This document shows positions 8,213 to 16,247 of a stretch of 54,058 nucleotides of DNA, piece by piece. Source of the stretch: a bacterium (GTDB taxonomy: Bacteria; Bacillota; Clostridia; Oscillospirales; Oscillospiraceae); assembly GCA_004560305.1 (NCBI GenBank), contig SFVI01000015.1, positions 1-54,058 on the forward strand. The letters run 5' to 3'. The translations under genes and the position numbers were made by a program. Within the stretch, counting starts at the first letter, position 1, and each line of letters opens with the position of its first letter. The notes under the pieces are model-generated. The model saw nothing but the letters and a program-made list of their open reading frames with translations, had not been told where the DNA came from and did not search any database.

Positions 8213-8635
8213 ATGAATATTGACAGCATTCAAAACGGTGTGGTCCTGGACCATATCCAGGCCGGCAAGAGTATGGAGATCTATCATTACCTGCACCTGG
8301 ATCAGCTGGACTGCTCGGTGGCCATCATCAAGAACGCCCGCAGCAGCCATATGGAGCGGAAGGACATCATCAAGATCGACTCCCCGGTGGAGCTGGATCT
8401 GGACGTGCTGGGCTACATTGACTCCAACATCACCGTCAACATCATCCGGGACGGCAAGCTGGTGGAGAAGAAGCATCTGGAGCTGCCGGAAAAGCTGGTG
8501 AACGTTCTCCGCTGCAAGAACCCCCGGTGCATCACCGTATCAGAGCCCCAGCTGGACGCCATTTTCAAGCTCAGTAACCGGGCAAAACACATCTACCGCT
8601 GCGCCTACTGCGACACGGAATACCGCCAGAAATAA
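8213..8635 (+). CDS. pyrI: Aspartate carbamoyltransferase, regulatory chain
   Basis: Binds allosteric nucleotides and joins PyrB trimers. The 140-residue protein has an N-terminal nucleotide-binding domain and a C-terminal zinc domain with Cys101, Cys106, Cys130 and Cys133 (C-x4-C ... C-x2-C), the four zinc ligands of the family. The ribosome site GGGAGG is 7 bases upstream. Co-transcribed with pyrB; its presence suggests feedback control of the pathway by CTP/ATP. Confidence 0.97.
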   Translation: MNIDSIQNGVVLDHIQAGKSMEIYHYLHLDQLDCSVAIIKNARSSHMERKDIIKIDSPVELDLDVLGYIDSNITVNIIRDGKLVEKKHLELPEKLVNVLRCKNPRCITVSEPQLDAIFKLSNRAKHIYRCAYCDTEYRQK

Positions 8636-8648
8636 GGATGAAAACGAT

Positions 8649-8685
8649 CAACAGGCCCACGCCAAACGGCGTGGGCCTGTTGTTT
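8649..8685. terminator. Terminator between pyrI and the B3/4 gene
   Basis: A 14-bp perfect stem (8650-8663 with 8668-8681) with an AAAC loop is followed by TGTTTATG. It lies between convergent genes and probably serves both. Confidence 0.8.
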
Positions 8686-8690
8686 ATGTA

Positions 8691-9398
8691 TTATTCAAAG
8701 TCAAAGACATTGTTCCCGCTGTCCACATAGCCGGTGACCACCTGGCAACCGAAGTCCTGCTCCAGCAGCCGGGCCAGGGCGTCCCGGGCGGTGAGTACGT
8801 CGGCCCCGTTCACGTTCCGGAAGCCGTCAATGGGGAAGAGCACATGGCTGGTGTCCCCGGTGATCTTCCCGTCCTCGCTCTGCCGCCAGATCCAGCGGCG
8901 GGTTTTCACCGTGTGGCCGCTGACGTAGACCAGCTCCCCGGCGGGCATGGTTTCCATCGCTTCCTCCCCCATGGGCAGGAAGTGATCCTCCGGCGTGGAG
9001 AAGCGGATCTGGATGTCCCCTTCCAGCTTGTCCACATCGTGGGCGCCCATGGGCAGCTGGTAGGTCAGGGAAAAGGCGTTGCCCAGATCCACCACGGTAT
9101 TGATGTGGGGCAGGGCGCCGCTTTTCTGCACCCGCTTCATCAGCGACTCGATGGAGCACATGAACTTGTTTGGGTTCATGCCCAGAGCCAGGAAGGCATC
9201 CCGGCAGGCCTTCACCCCGGGCAGCTCCCGGACATTGGCCTCCCGGTTGGCCTGGGCAAAGTCCGCCGCGGCCTGATCCAGCATCCGGCTGACGGCCTCG
9301 CTCCGGCTGTGATTGTCCAGTCCGCGGGCCACCACTACGCCCACGCAGTAGTCCGGCAGCTGCTCAAACACAGTATTTTCCACAGAAAAGCGTTTCAT
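8691..9398 (-). CDS. B3/B4 tRNA-binding-domain protein
   Basis: Stand-alone protein of 235 residues related to the B3/B4 (editing/tRNA-binding) domain of phenylalanyl-tRNA synthetase beta chain. The segments PGVKACRDAFLALGMNP, HINTVVDLGNAFSL and GADVLTARDAL are characteristic. Free-standing members are suspected to act in amino-acid or tRNA quality control, but no activity is established for this subgroup as far as I know. It starts 12 bases after trxB and appears to be the last gene of an nrdG-nrdD-trxB run, although a terminator precedes trxB. Confidence 0.85.
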   Translation of the reverse strand: MKRFSVENTVFEQLPDYCVGVVVARGLDNHSRSEAVSRMLDQAAADFAQANREANVRELPGVKACRDAFLALGMNPNKFMCSIESLMKRVQKSGALPHINTVVDLGNAFSLTYQLPMGAHDVDKLEGDIQIRFSTPEDHFLPMGEEAMETMPAGELVYVSGHTVKTRRWIWRQSEDGKITGDTSHVLFPIDGFRNVNGADVLTARDALARLLEQDFGCQVVTGYVDSGNNVFDFE

Positions 9399-9410
9399 TT
9401 TTCTCCTCCC

Positions 9411-10313
9411 TCAGGCGTCCAGCCATTCGCAGGCGGCCAAAGCGGCAGCTGTGCCGTCGGCTGCGGCGGTGGTCAGCTGGCGGACGGTCTTGCTGCGGCA
9501 GTCCCCGGCCACAAAGACGCCGGGGGTCCGGGTCAGGCACTGCTCCCCGGCAACGGCGTAGCCCCGGCTGTCCAGCTCCACGAGGGCGCTGAAGGCCCCC
9601 AGATCCGGCTCATGCCCCACGGCCACGAACAGGCCGGTCACCAGCAGCTCCCGGCTCTCGCCGCCGTGCTCCACCACGATGCCGCGAAGCTGCTCCTCGC
9701 CCAGCAGGCCGGTGATGCGGGTGTCCAGCATGAAGTCCACATTGCTTCGCTGCCTGAGCGCCTCCACCAGCCGGGCCTCGCCCCGGAAGCTGTCCCGCCG
9801 GTGGATCAGGGTCACCTTGCGGCACTTCTCGCTTAAAAGCAGGGCGTCCTGCAGGGCGCTGTTGCCGCCGCCGGCCACAGCCACATCCTGGTCCTTATAA
9901 AAGGCCCCGTCGCACACGGCGCAGAAGCACACGCCGCTGCCCACCAGTTCCTCCTCCCCGGGCAGGCCCAGGGGTTTGGGCCGGGCGCCGGTGGCAATAA
10001 TGACGGTCTTACCCTGAAATGCAGCTCCGGACAGGCAGTGGACGGTTTTTACCTCGTCCTCCAGGGAGAGGGAGCTCACTTCCTCCAGCTCCACCTCCGC
10101 GCCCTGCTCCATGGCCTGCTCCAGCAGCTTGTCCCCCAGCTCCGTGCCGGAGATGGAGAGGAAGCCGGGGAAGTTCTCCACCTTGGGGGACCAGGTGATC
10201 TGCCCGCCGAAGGCATTCTTCTCGATGACCAGGACGGATTTTCCTGCCCGGCGGCCGTAGGTGGCGGCAGTAAGCCCCGCAGGGCCGCCGCCGATGATGA
10301 TGATATCGTACAT
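9411..10313 (-). CDS. trxB: Thioredoxin reductase
   Basis: FAD/NADPH-dependent disulfide reductase of 300 residues. It has the N-terminal FAD motif IIIIGGGPAG (4-13), redox-active CAVC (131-134), the NADPH motif VAVAGGGNSALQDAL and the C-terminal FVAGDCR FAD segment. The start MYDIIIIGG is fixed by a GGAG 8 bases upstream and the immediate beta strand; an earlier in-frame ATG overlaps the nrdD terminator. Its position behind nrdD, whose product ends in a thioredoxin-like domain, suggests it could recharge that domain. Confidence 0.93.
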   Translation of the reverse strand: MYDIIIIGGGPAGLTAATYGRRAGKSVLVIEKNAFGGQITWSPKVENFPGFLSISGTELGDKLLEQAMEQGAEVELEEVSSLSLEDEVKTVHCLSGAAFQGKTVIIATGARPKPLGLPGEEELVGSGVCFCAVCDGAFYKDQDVAVAGGGNSALQDALLLSEKCRKVTLIHRRDSFRGEARLVEALRQRSNVDFMLDTRITGLLGEEQLRGIVVEHGGESRELLVTGLFVAVGHEPDLGAFSALVELDSRGYAVAGEQCLTRTPGVFVAGDCRSKTVRQLTTAAADGTAAALAACEWLDA

Positions 10314-10350
10314 GCTTCTGCTCCGTTCTGTTATTTTACAATACTTAAAT

Positions 10351-10376
10351 AGAATGCCCGGCAAGCCGGGCATTCT
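10351..10376 (-). terminator. Hairpin between nrdD and trxB
   Basis: A stem of about 11 bp (10351-10361 with 10366-10376) with a very short loop lies after the nrdD stop. On the minus strand it is followed by ATTTAAGTATTGT, so it may be a partial terminator. Confidence 0.6.
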
Positions 10377-10407
10377 ATTCATTATTCCTTTAATATCCGT
10401 GTTTTGC

Positions 10408-12792
10408 TCAGCTCACATACTGCTTGATGGCGCCGGCGCCGGCGAATTTTTCAAAATTCACGCCGTCGGTGACGATCAGGGTGGGGGCCTGCTTCACGCC
10501 GTACTGCTTTGCCAGCTCCGCGTTCTCCTCGGCCATCAGCTTCTCGTATTGGAAGCCGGCCTTATCCATGTAGGCGCAGGCGATGCGGCAGTTGGGGCAG
10601 GTGGGGGTAGCAAAGAGGATGGCCTTCTTCTCCCCTTTCACGGCTCCGGCAGGAGCGGCAGCCTTGGCCTCGCAGTTGGCAGTGGCCACGCCCTCGGCCA
10701 GGGGGCCTTCATGCTGGAGGTGGGAGTTCTCGATCACATACTCCTTGCGCTCCTTGTACTCCTGGGTCTTGCCCACGTTCCAGTTCTGCACCGGGCGGTA
10801 GTAGCCGGTGATACGGCTGTAGACCTCGGCGCTCTCGCCGCACTCGGGGCAGGTGAACTGCTCGCCGGTGAGGTAGCCATGGTTCTTGCAGACGGAGTAG
10901 GTGGGAGAGAGGGTATAATAGGGCAGCTTGTAGTTCTCGGCGATCTTCCGTACCAGGTTAGCCGCCGCCTCCCAGCTGGGCAGCTTCTCGCCCAGGAAGG
11001 CGTGGAACACGGTGCCGGAGGTATAGCGGGTCTGGAGATCGTCCTGAATGTCCAGGGCCTCAAAGATGTCCTCGGTGTAGCTGACCGGCAGGTGGGAGCT
11101 GTTGGTGTAGTAGGGGGTGCCGCCGGGCTCAGCCGCGGTGATGATGTCGGGGTAGAGCTCCACATCGTGCTTGGCCAGGCGGTAGGAGGTGGACTCCGCC
11201 GGGGTGGCCTCCAGGTTGTACAGGTCGCCGTACATCTCCTGGTAATCGCTGAGCCGTTCCCGCATGTGATCCAGCACCTGCTTGGTGAAGTTCTGGCACT
11301 TGGCGGTGGTCATGTCGGCACGGATCCACTTGGCGTTGAGGCCGGCCTCGTTCATGCCCACCAGGCCGATGGTGGAGAAGTGGTTGTCAAAGCTGCCCAG
11401 ATAGTACTTGGTGTAGGGATAGAGACCGGCATCCAGCAGCTTGGTGATGACGGTGCGCTTGATTTTCAGGGAGCGGGCGGCCAGGTCCATCAGCTTGTCC
11501 AGCCGGGCATAGAAGTCCTGCTCGTCCTTGGCCAGGTAGGCCAGCCGGGGCATATTCAGCGTTACCACACCCACAGAGCCGGTGGACTCGCCGGAGCCGA
11601 AGTAGCCGCCGGACTTCTTGCGCAGCTCACGCAGGTCCAGCCGCAGGCGGCAGCACATGGAGCGGACGTCCGAGGGCTCCATGTCGGAGTTGATGTAGTT
11701 GGAGAAGTAGGGAGTGCCGTACTTGGCGGTCATCTCGAAAAGCAGCTTGTTGTTCTCGGTGGGAGACCAGTCAAAGTCCCGGGTGATGGAGTAGGTGGGG
11801 ATGGGGTACTGGAAGCCGCGGCCATGGGCGTCGCCCTCGATCATGATGTCGATAAAGGCCTTGTTGACCATGTCCATCTCGGCCTTGCAGTCGCCATAGG
11901 TGAAGTCCATCTCCTTGCCGCCCACGATGGCGGGCAGATCCTTCAGGTCGGCGGGAACGGTCCAGTCCAGGGTGATGTTGGAGAAGGGCGCCTGGGTGCC
12001 CCAGCGGGAGGGGGTATTCACGCCGAAGATGAAGCTCTGGATGCACTGCTTCACTTCCTTGTAGCTCAGGTTGTCCACCTTGACGAAGGGGGCCAGATAG
12101 GTGTCAAAGGAGGAGAAGGCCTGGGCGCCGGCCCACTCGTTCTGCATGATGCCCAGGAAGTTGACCATCTGGTTGCAGAGGGTGGACAGGTGGCTGGCGG
12201 GAGAGGAATTGATCTTGCCGGGGATGCCCAGACCCTGCTGGATCAGCTGCTTCAGGCTCCAGCCGGCGCAGTAGCCGGTGAGCATGGACAGGTCATGCAG
12301 GTGCAGATCGCAGTTGCGGTGGGCGTTGGCGATCTCCTGGTCATACACCTCGCTGAGCCAGTAGTTGGCGGTGATGGCGCCGGAGTTGGAGAGGATCAGA
12401 CCGCCCACGGAGTAGGTAACGGTGGAGTTCTCCTTCACGCGCCAGTCCTCAATGTTCAGATACTTGTCCACCGTCTCCTTATAGTCCAGATAGGAGGACT
12501 TGGTGTTGCGCAGTTTCTCCCGCTGCTTGCGGTAAAGAATGTAGGCCTTGGCCACGGTCTCGTAGCCGCCCCGGGAGAGCACGGCCTCCACGCTGTCCTG
12601 CACGTCCTCCACGGCCACCTTGCCGTCCTTGATCTTGGGCAGGAAGTCGGCCGAGACCTTCAGGGCCAGAAAATCGATAACGCTGTCGTTATAATCGGTG
12701 TTGGTGGCTTCAAAAGCCTTCTTGATGGCGGCGGCAATCTTGTTGATGTCAAAGTCAACGACCTTGCCGTCCCGCTTTACGACCTGATACAT
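10408..12792 (-). CDS. nrdD: Anaerobic ribonucleoside-triphosphate reductase with C-terminal thioredoxin-like domain
   Basis: Class III glycyl-radical enzyme that makes dNTPs without oxygen. The 794-residue protein has an N-terminal ATP cone (MYQVVKRDGKVVDFD...), the catalytic barrel, a zinc site C-x16-C-x2-C (CKNHGYL...CPECG) and the glycyl-radical segment NWNVGKTQEY (Gly about 674). Normally the protein ends about 30 residues later. Here a linker and a 73-residue thioredoxin/glutaredoxin fold with TPTCPNC (CxxC about 732-735) and a cis-Pro QAPT follow. Two ATGs are close; the second (MYQVV) has AGGAGG 8 bases upstream and is chosen, the first adds Met-Asp. It follows nrdG by about 20 bases. 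Confidence 0.96.
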   Translation of the reverse strand: MYQVVKRDGKVVDFDINKIAAAIKKAFEATNTDYNDSVIDFLALKVSADFLPKIKDGKVAVEDVQDSVEAVLSRGGYETVAKAYILYRKQREKLRNTKSSYLDYKETVDKYLNIEDWRVKENSTVTYSVGGLILSNSGAITANYWLSEVYDQEIANAHRNCDLHLHDLSMLTGYCAGWSLKQLIQQGLGIPGKINSSPASHLSTLCNQMVNFLGIMQNEWAGAQAFSSFDTYLAPFVKVDNLSYKEVKQCIQSFIFGVNTPSRWGTQAPFSNITLDWTVPADLKDLPAIVGGKEMDFTYGDCKAEMDMVNKAFIDIMIEGDAHGRGFQYPIPTYSITRDFDWSPTENNKLLFEMTAKYGTPYFSNYINSDMEPSDVRSMCCRLRLDLRELRKKSGGYFGSGESTGSVGVVTLNMPRLAYLAKDEQDFYARLDKLMDLAARSLKIKRTVITKLLDAGLYPYTKYYLGSFDNHFSTIGLVGMNEAGLNAKWIRADMTTAKCQNFTKQVLDHMRERLSDYQEMYGDLYNLEATPAESTSYRLAKHDVELYPDIITAAEPGGTPYYTNSSHLPVSYTEDIFEALDIQDDLQTRYTSGTVFHAFLGEKLPSWEAAANLVRKIAENYKLPYYTLSPTYSVCKNHGYLTGEQFTCPECGESAEVYSRITGYYRPVQNWNVGKTQEYKERKEYVIENSHLQHEGPLAEGVATANCEAKAAAPAGAVKGEKKAILFATPTCPNCRIACAYMDKAGFQYEKLMAEENAELAKQYGVKQAPTLIVTDGVNFEKFAGAGAIKQYVS

Positions 12793-12817
12793 ATCCATAT
12801 CCTCCTGTTTGTATCTG

Positions 12818-13513
12818 TTATACGCCTCTGACCTGAACCGTGGGCACCCAGGGCCTCACGGCATCTGCCAGGGCGTGCATTTCCGCTTCATCGAAAGCGT
12901 CCAGCCCGGCAATGTTCAGCACATGGCCGGAATCCTTGAATTGCTGGAGATAATACTCTTTGGCGCCGCCGATCCACTTTGCCGCTTCCACCAGGCTCTC
13001 CTCTGTATGGAGGCCCTTGACCACGGTGGTGCGGAATTCATAATCCACCGCGCCGGAGAGCAGAAAGTCCTTGGAGCGGGTAATGGCGGCCATATCCGGG
13101 CTGTCCACCCCGATGGTCGCCGGATAGCGGGCCGGGGCGTTCTTGATATCCATGGCCACCCGGTCCACCAGGCCATCCTTCACCAGCTCCATCAGCAGTT
13201 CCGGGAAGGAACCGTTGGTATCCAGCTTGATCTGATAGCCCAGAGCCTTCACCTTGGCCAGGAAGGCGCCGATGTCCTTATGCAGCAGCGGCTCACCCCC
13301 GGTGATGGCCACCCCATCCAGCACGCCTACCCGTTTTTTCAAAAAGGCCAGCACCTGCTCCTCATCCGTGTCATGGGCCAGCTGCTCCGGCAGGACCAGG
13401 GGAGCGTTATGGCAGAAGGGGCAGCGGAAATTGCAGCCGCCGGTAAACACCGTGCAGGCCACCCGGCCGGGATAATCCAGCAATGTTAATTTTTGCAGAC
13501 CGGAAATAAGCAT
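12818..13513 (-). CDS. nrdG: Anaerobic ribonucleotide reductase activating protein (radical SAM)
   Basis: Radical SAM enzyme that installs the glycyl radical on NrdD. The 231-residue protein has the cluster motif C-x3-C-x2-C in GGCNFRCPFCHN, GGEPLL, and the long TIM-like barrel of the NrdG2/PFL-activase-like subtype (LDYPGRVACTVFTGGC). The start MLISGLQKL follows AAGAGGTG. The open frame extends 76 codons upstream through the promoter region and is not used. First gene of the nrdGD unit. Confidence 0.95.
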   Translation of the reverse strand: MLISGLQKLTLLDYPGRVACTVFTGGCNFRCPFCHNAPLVLPEQLAHDTDEEQVLAFLKKRVGVLDGVAITGGEPLLHKDIGAFLAKVKALGYQIKLDTNGSFPELLMELVKDGLVDRVAMDIKNAPARYPATIGVDSPDMAAITRSKDFLLSGAVDYEFRTTVVKGLHTEESLVEAAKWIGGAKEYYLQQFKDSGHVLNIAGLDAFDEAEMHALADAVRPWVPTVQVRGV

Positions 13514-13541
13514 AGTTACACCTCTTTTTTCGTGCTCCATT

Positions 13542-13570
13542 ATATTACCGCCGAATGTGTCCCCTGTCAA
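13542..13570 (-). promoter_or_regulatory. Predicted promoter of nrdG-nrdD
   Basis: Minus strand: TTGACA, 17 bases, TAATAT, about 30 bases upstream of the nrdG start. A second possible promoter (TTACAA, 16 bases, TATATC) lies further upstream and overlaps the nearer NrdR-like box. Confidence 0.6.
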
Positions 13571-13579
13571 GGGGTAATC

Positions 13580-13635
13580 ACAAGATATAGTAAAGAAAGA
13601 CAGGCTTGTAACCATTTGTACCACAAAATATAGTG
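13580..13635 (-). promoter_or_regulatory. Two NrdR-like boxes upstream of nrdG
   Basis: On the minus strand the far box (13623-13635) reads CACTATATTTTGT and the near box (13580-13592) TACTATATCTTGT. The published NrdR consensus core is CACTATATNTTGT, so the match is 13/13 and 12/13 (N not counted against). The boxes repeat with a 43-base period, close to four helical turns. NrdR is the ATP-cone repressor of ribonucleotide reductase genes; its gene is not in this window. Confidence 0.75.
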
Positions 13636-13789
13636 CCGGACTGCGCTGCGCGCAGACCGGCACCGAGGGATATTGTACTTCATGGCGGCATATATTGCAA
13701 GCGCAAAAACGCGCTTTTGCAAATCTCGTCGATTTTCCCAAAAAGGGCGGCGCTTTTTTCGGCTCTATTTTACATGGTAAATATTGCCA

Positions 13790-15082
13790 TCATTTTTTGG
13801 CAGCGGCTTCGGCCAGCTTGCGTTCCCGGCGCTCCAGCACTTCCTGGCTCTTGGGCTGGATATCCCCGGCTTTGGTCAGGGCCCACTTGGTCATGGAGGG
13901 ACCCACCAGCTCATAGATCAGCACCGCGAAGAGCACGATATTGCGAATCAGTGCGCCGTCCTCCGGCAGGGTGGATGCAGTGACGCACATGCCCAGGGCC
14001 ACGCCGGCCTGGGGCAGCAGGGTGATGCCCAGATAGTCCACCACGTTTTTATCGCAGCCGGCCAGCTTGGCAGACTCCCTGGCGCCCAGGTACTTGCCCA
14101 GGGAGCGGGAGAGAATATAGACCAGGCCGATAATGACGGAACTGATCTGCTGGAACACCCCCAGCTCCAGCTCCGCACCGGAGATGACGAAGAACAGCAC
14201 CAGCAGCGGCGCCGTCCAACGGTCGGAATTGGCCATAATCTCCTCGGACAGAGGGCAGAGATTGCAGAACACGCAGCCCAGCATCATGCACACCAGCAGA
14301 GAGGAGAAGCCCACCGTCACCGGCCCGATCTGAATGCTCATCATGGCCAGGGCCACGGTGAGGAACACGAAGCTAATGGTCATGGCCAGGCGGTTGGTGT
14401 TGGAATTGAACAGCTTTTCAATGTGGGTCAGGCCAAAGCCGGCCAGTGCGCCCAGCAGCAGGGAGCCCAAAATCTCGATAATGGGGTTGACCACAATGGT
14501 GAACACATCCACCACGCCGGAGCCCAGGGCCTTGGCAATACCGAAGGACACGGCAAAGAGCACCAGGCCCACCGCGTCGTCCAGCGCCACAATGGGCAGC
14601 AGCAGATCCGTCAGGGGACCTTTCGCTTTATACTGGCGCACCACCATCAGCGTGGCGGCAGGGGCGGTGGCGGCGGCGATGGCGCCCAGGGTGATGGCAG
14701 CGGGGACGGTCAGTGCCTCCGGCTTTATGAAGTGGAAGGCAAGCAGGGCCGCATCCACCAGCAGTGTTGCCACCACGGCCTGGATCACGCCAACAATAAA
14801 GGCCTGGCGGCCGGTCTCCTTCAGCTGAGACAGACGAAACTCATTGCCGATGGAAAAGGCGATAAAGCCCAGGGCCACATCACAGATCAGGCCAATATTC
14901 TCCAGCTGGTCATAGCTGGCAAAGCCAATGCCGGGGATATGCAGCGCACCGATGCAGCAGGGGCCGATGAGCACACCGGCCACCAGGTAGGCCGTCACAT
15001 CCGGCAGGTGCAGCCGCTTGACGGCACGGGTCATCATCAGTCCCGCGAACATGGCAATGGCAAGAGAAAGCAAGCTGGTCAT
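13790..15082 (-). CDS. CPA2-family cation:proton antiporter (KefB/NapA-like)
   Basis: Membrane antiporter of 430 residues with about 12-13 hydrophobic helices. It has the family features of the Na+/H+ exchanger domain: an LPDVTAYLVAGVLIGP N-terminal segment, ALGFIAFSIGNEF and a paired-aspartate helix (PIVALDDAVGL), the ion site of electrogenic CPA2 members. There is no C-terminal TrkA-N nucleotide-binding domain, so regulation differs from KefB/C. The ribosome site AAGGAGGAG is clear. The transported cation (Na+ or K+) cannot be told. It is transcribed toward the nrdG promoter region. Confidence 0.9.
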   Translation of the reverse strand: MTSLLSLAIAMFAGLMMTRAVKRLHLPDVTAYLVAGVLIGPCCIGALHIPGIGFASYDQLENIGLICDVALGFIAFSIGNEFRLSQLKETGRQAFIVGVIQAVVATLLVDAALLAFHFIKPEALTVPAAITLGAIAAATAPAATLMVVRQYKAKGPLTDLLLPIVALDDAVGLVLFAVSFGIAKALGSGVVDVFTIVVNPIIEILGSLLLGALAGFGLTHIEKLFNSNTNRLAMTISFVFLTVALAMMSIQIGPVTVGFSSLLVCMMLGCVFCNLCPLSEEIMANSDRWTAPLLVLFFVISGAELELGVFQQISSVIIGLVYILSRSLGKYLGARESAKLAGCDKNVVDYLGITLLPQAGVALGMCVTASTLPEDGALIRNIVLFAVLIYELVGPSMTKWALTKAGDIQPKSQEVLERRERKLAEAAAKK

Positions 15083-15194
15083 AAGGAAATCTCCTCCTTC
15101 TTTTCAACCCCGAGATTATAGGCCCAAAGCAGCCAAGTTTCAACCCAAAAAAGCAACAAAATACAGCCCTTGCAGAAAATTTTTTCTGAGCGGC

Positions 15195-15223
15195 TTGACA
15201 GCAGCGCGAAGCCGTGCTATTAT
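15195..15223 (+). promoter_or_regulatory. Predicted promoter of sdpR-sdpI
   Basis: TTGACA, 17 bases, TATTAT, with a perfect palindrome directly after the -10. Confidence 0.75.
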
Positions 15224-15224
15224 T

Positions 15225-15246
15225 CAATTAACATTTAAGTTAATTG
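15225..15246 (+). promoter_or_regulatory. Palindromic operator, probably of the SdpR-like repressor
   Basis: CAATTAAC, 6 bases, GTTAATTG forms a perfect 8-bp inverted repeat spanning the transcription start. This is the usual place for ArsR-family autorepression. Confidence 0.7.
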
Positions 15247-15258
15247 TTAAAGGAGCTG

Positions 15259-15546
15259 ATGAAACTGGGACTGCAAGATACGCTGCGTGCCCTGGCGGAC
15301 CCCATCCGGCGGGAGATCCTCTCCCTGCTGAAGGGCGGGCGGCTCTCCGCCGGGGAGATCTGTGAGCACTTCCCTGTTACGGCGGCGGCCATCTCCCGGC
15401 ACCTGTCGGTGCTGAAGGAGGCGGATCTGATCCGGGACCAGCGGGAAGGGAAATTCATTTATTATGAGCTGAACACGTCGGTGCTGGAGGAGATCATGCT
15501 CTGGCTGACGGAACTGAAAGGAGAAGAAACGGATGAAAGATCATAA
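15259..15546 (+). CDS. sdpR: ArsR-family autorepressor (SdpR-like)
   Basis: Winged-helix repressor of 95 residues (ATG start) with the ArsR core ALADPIRREILSLL and the recognition helix AAISRHLSVLKEADL, but without metal-ligand Cys pairs, as in SdpR. The ribosome site AAAGGAG is close (3-4 bases) to the ATG; a TTG at 15244 is a less likely start. Its end overlaps the sdpI-like start by 14 bases, so the two are translationally coupled. In Bacillus subtilis SdpR represses sdpRI until SdpI binds toxin and sequesters it at the membrane. Confidence 0.85.
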   Translation: MKLGLQDTLRALADPIRREILSLLKGGRLSAGEICEHFPVTAAAISRHLSVLKEADLIRDQREGKFIYYELNTSVLEEIMLWLTELKGEETDERS

Positions 15547-16177
15547 GGGAAAGTTGATCCTCAGCAGCCTGCTGGTGCTGCTGCCGCTGGCGGCGGGTCT
15601 GCTGCTGTGGAACCGGCTGCCGGAGCAGCTGCCCATGCATTGGAACGCCGCCGGTGAGATCGACGGCTGGGGCAGCCGACTGATGGTTGTGTGCGCCGAG
15701 CCGCTGTTTTTGCTGGTGATCCACTGGGTCTGCGTGGTGGCCTGCTTTATCGACCCCAAGAACAAGGGACAGAACCGGAAGGCCCTGGGCCTGGTGCTGT
15801 GGATCTGCCCGGCGGTCTCCCTGCTGGCCGGGTTCATGACCCTCTCGGCGGCTCTGGGCATGGGGCTGCAGATAGAAAAGCTGGTGCTGATATTCCTTGG
15901 CATCCTGTTCATCGTGACCGGCAACTATCTGCCCAAGTGCAAGCAGAACTACACCATTGGCATCAAGGTGATGTGGGCCCTGGATGACGAGGAGAACTGG
16001 GCCGCCACGCATCGCTTTGCTTCCCGGCTCTGGGTGGGCTGCGGTGTGGTGATCCTGCTGCTGGCCTTCCTGCCCTGGGCGGCGGTCAGCCTGTGGATCG
16101 TTCTGGGGCTGACCCTGCTGGCAAGCCTGGCCTCAGTGTTGTACTCCTACATTTTCTATAGAAAGAAACACGGTTAA
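15533..16177 (+). CDS. sdpI: SdpI-family membrane protein (DUF1648)
   Basis: Polytopic membrane protein of 214 residues with about six hydrophobic segments. The N-terminal PEQLPMHWNAAGEIDGWGS motif is diagnostic of DUF1648, and NYTIGIKVMWALDDEENWAATHRFASRLW of the SdpI domain. In B. subtilis SdpI confers immunity to the SdpC killing factor and is a signal receptor for SdpR. No sdpABC toxin genes are near, so it may protect against toxins of other strains or act only as a sensor. Confidence 0.9.
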   Translation: MKDHKGKLILSSLLVLLPLAAGLLLWNRLPEQLPMHWNAAGEIDGWGSRLMVVCAEPLFLLVIHWVCVVACFIDPKNKGQNRKALGLVLWICPAVSLLAGFMTLSAALGMGLQIEKLVLIFLGILFIVTGNYLPKCKQNYTIGIKVMWALDDEENWAATHRFASRLWVGCGVVILLLAFLPWAAVSLWIVLGLTLLASLASVLYSYIFYRKKHG

Positions 16178-16191
16178 GAATCGCTTATTAA

Positions 16192-16221
16192 AAAAGCCGC
16201 CGGGTCACCCCGGCGGCTTTT
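16192..16221. terminator. Bidirectional terminator between sdpI and the NhaC-family gene
   Basis: A 13-bp perfect stem (16192-16204 with 16209-16221) with terminal A/T runs lies between two convergent genes. Confidence 0.8.
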
Positions 16222-16247
16222 GCCATTTGTTGTGATTTGATTCTTAC

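Noticed and set aside
10261..12831. 856-codon open frame antisense to nrdD
   Set aside because: Same cause: the minus strand encodes a textbook NrdD, and the antisense translation has no recognisable motif.
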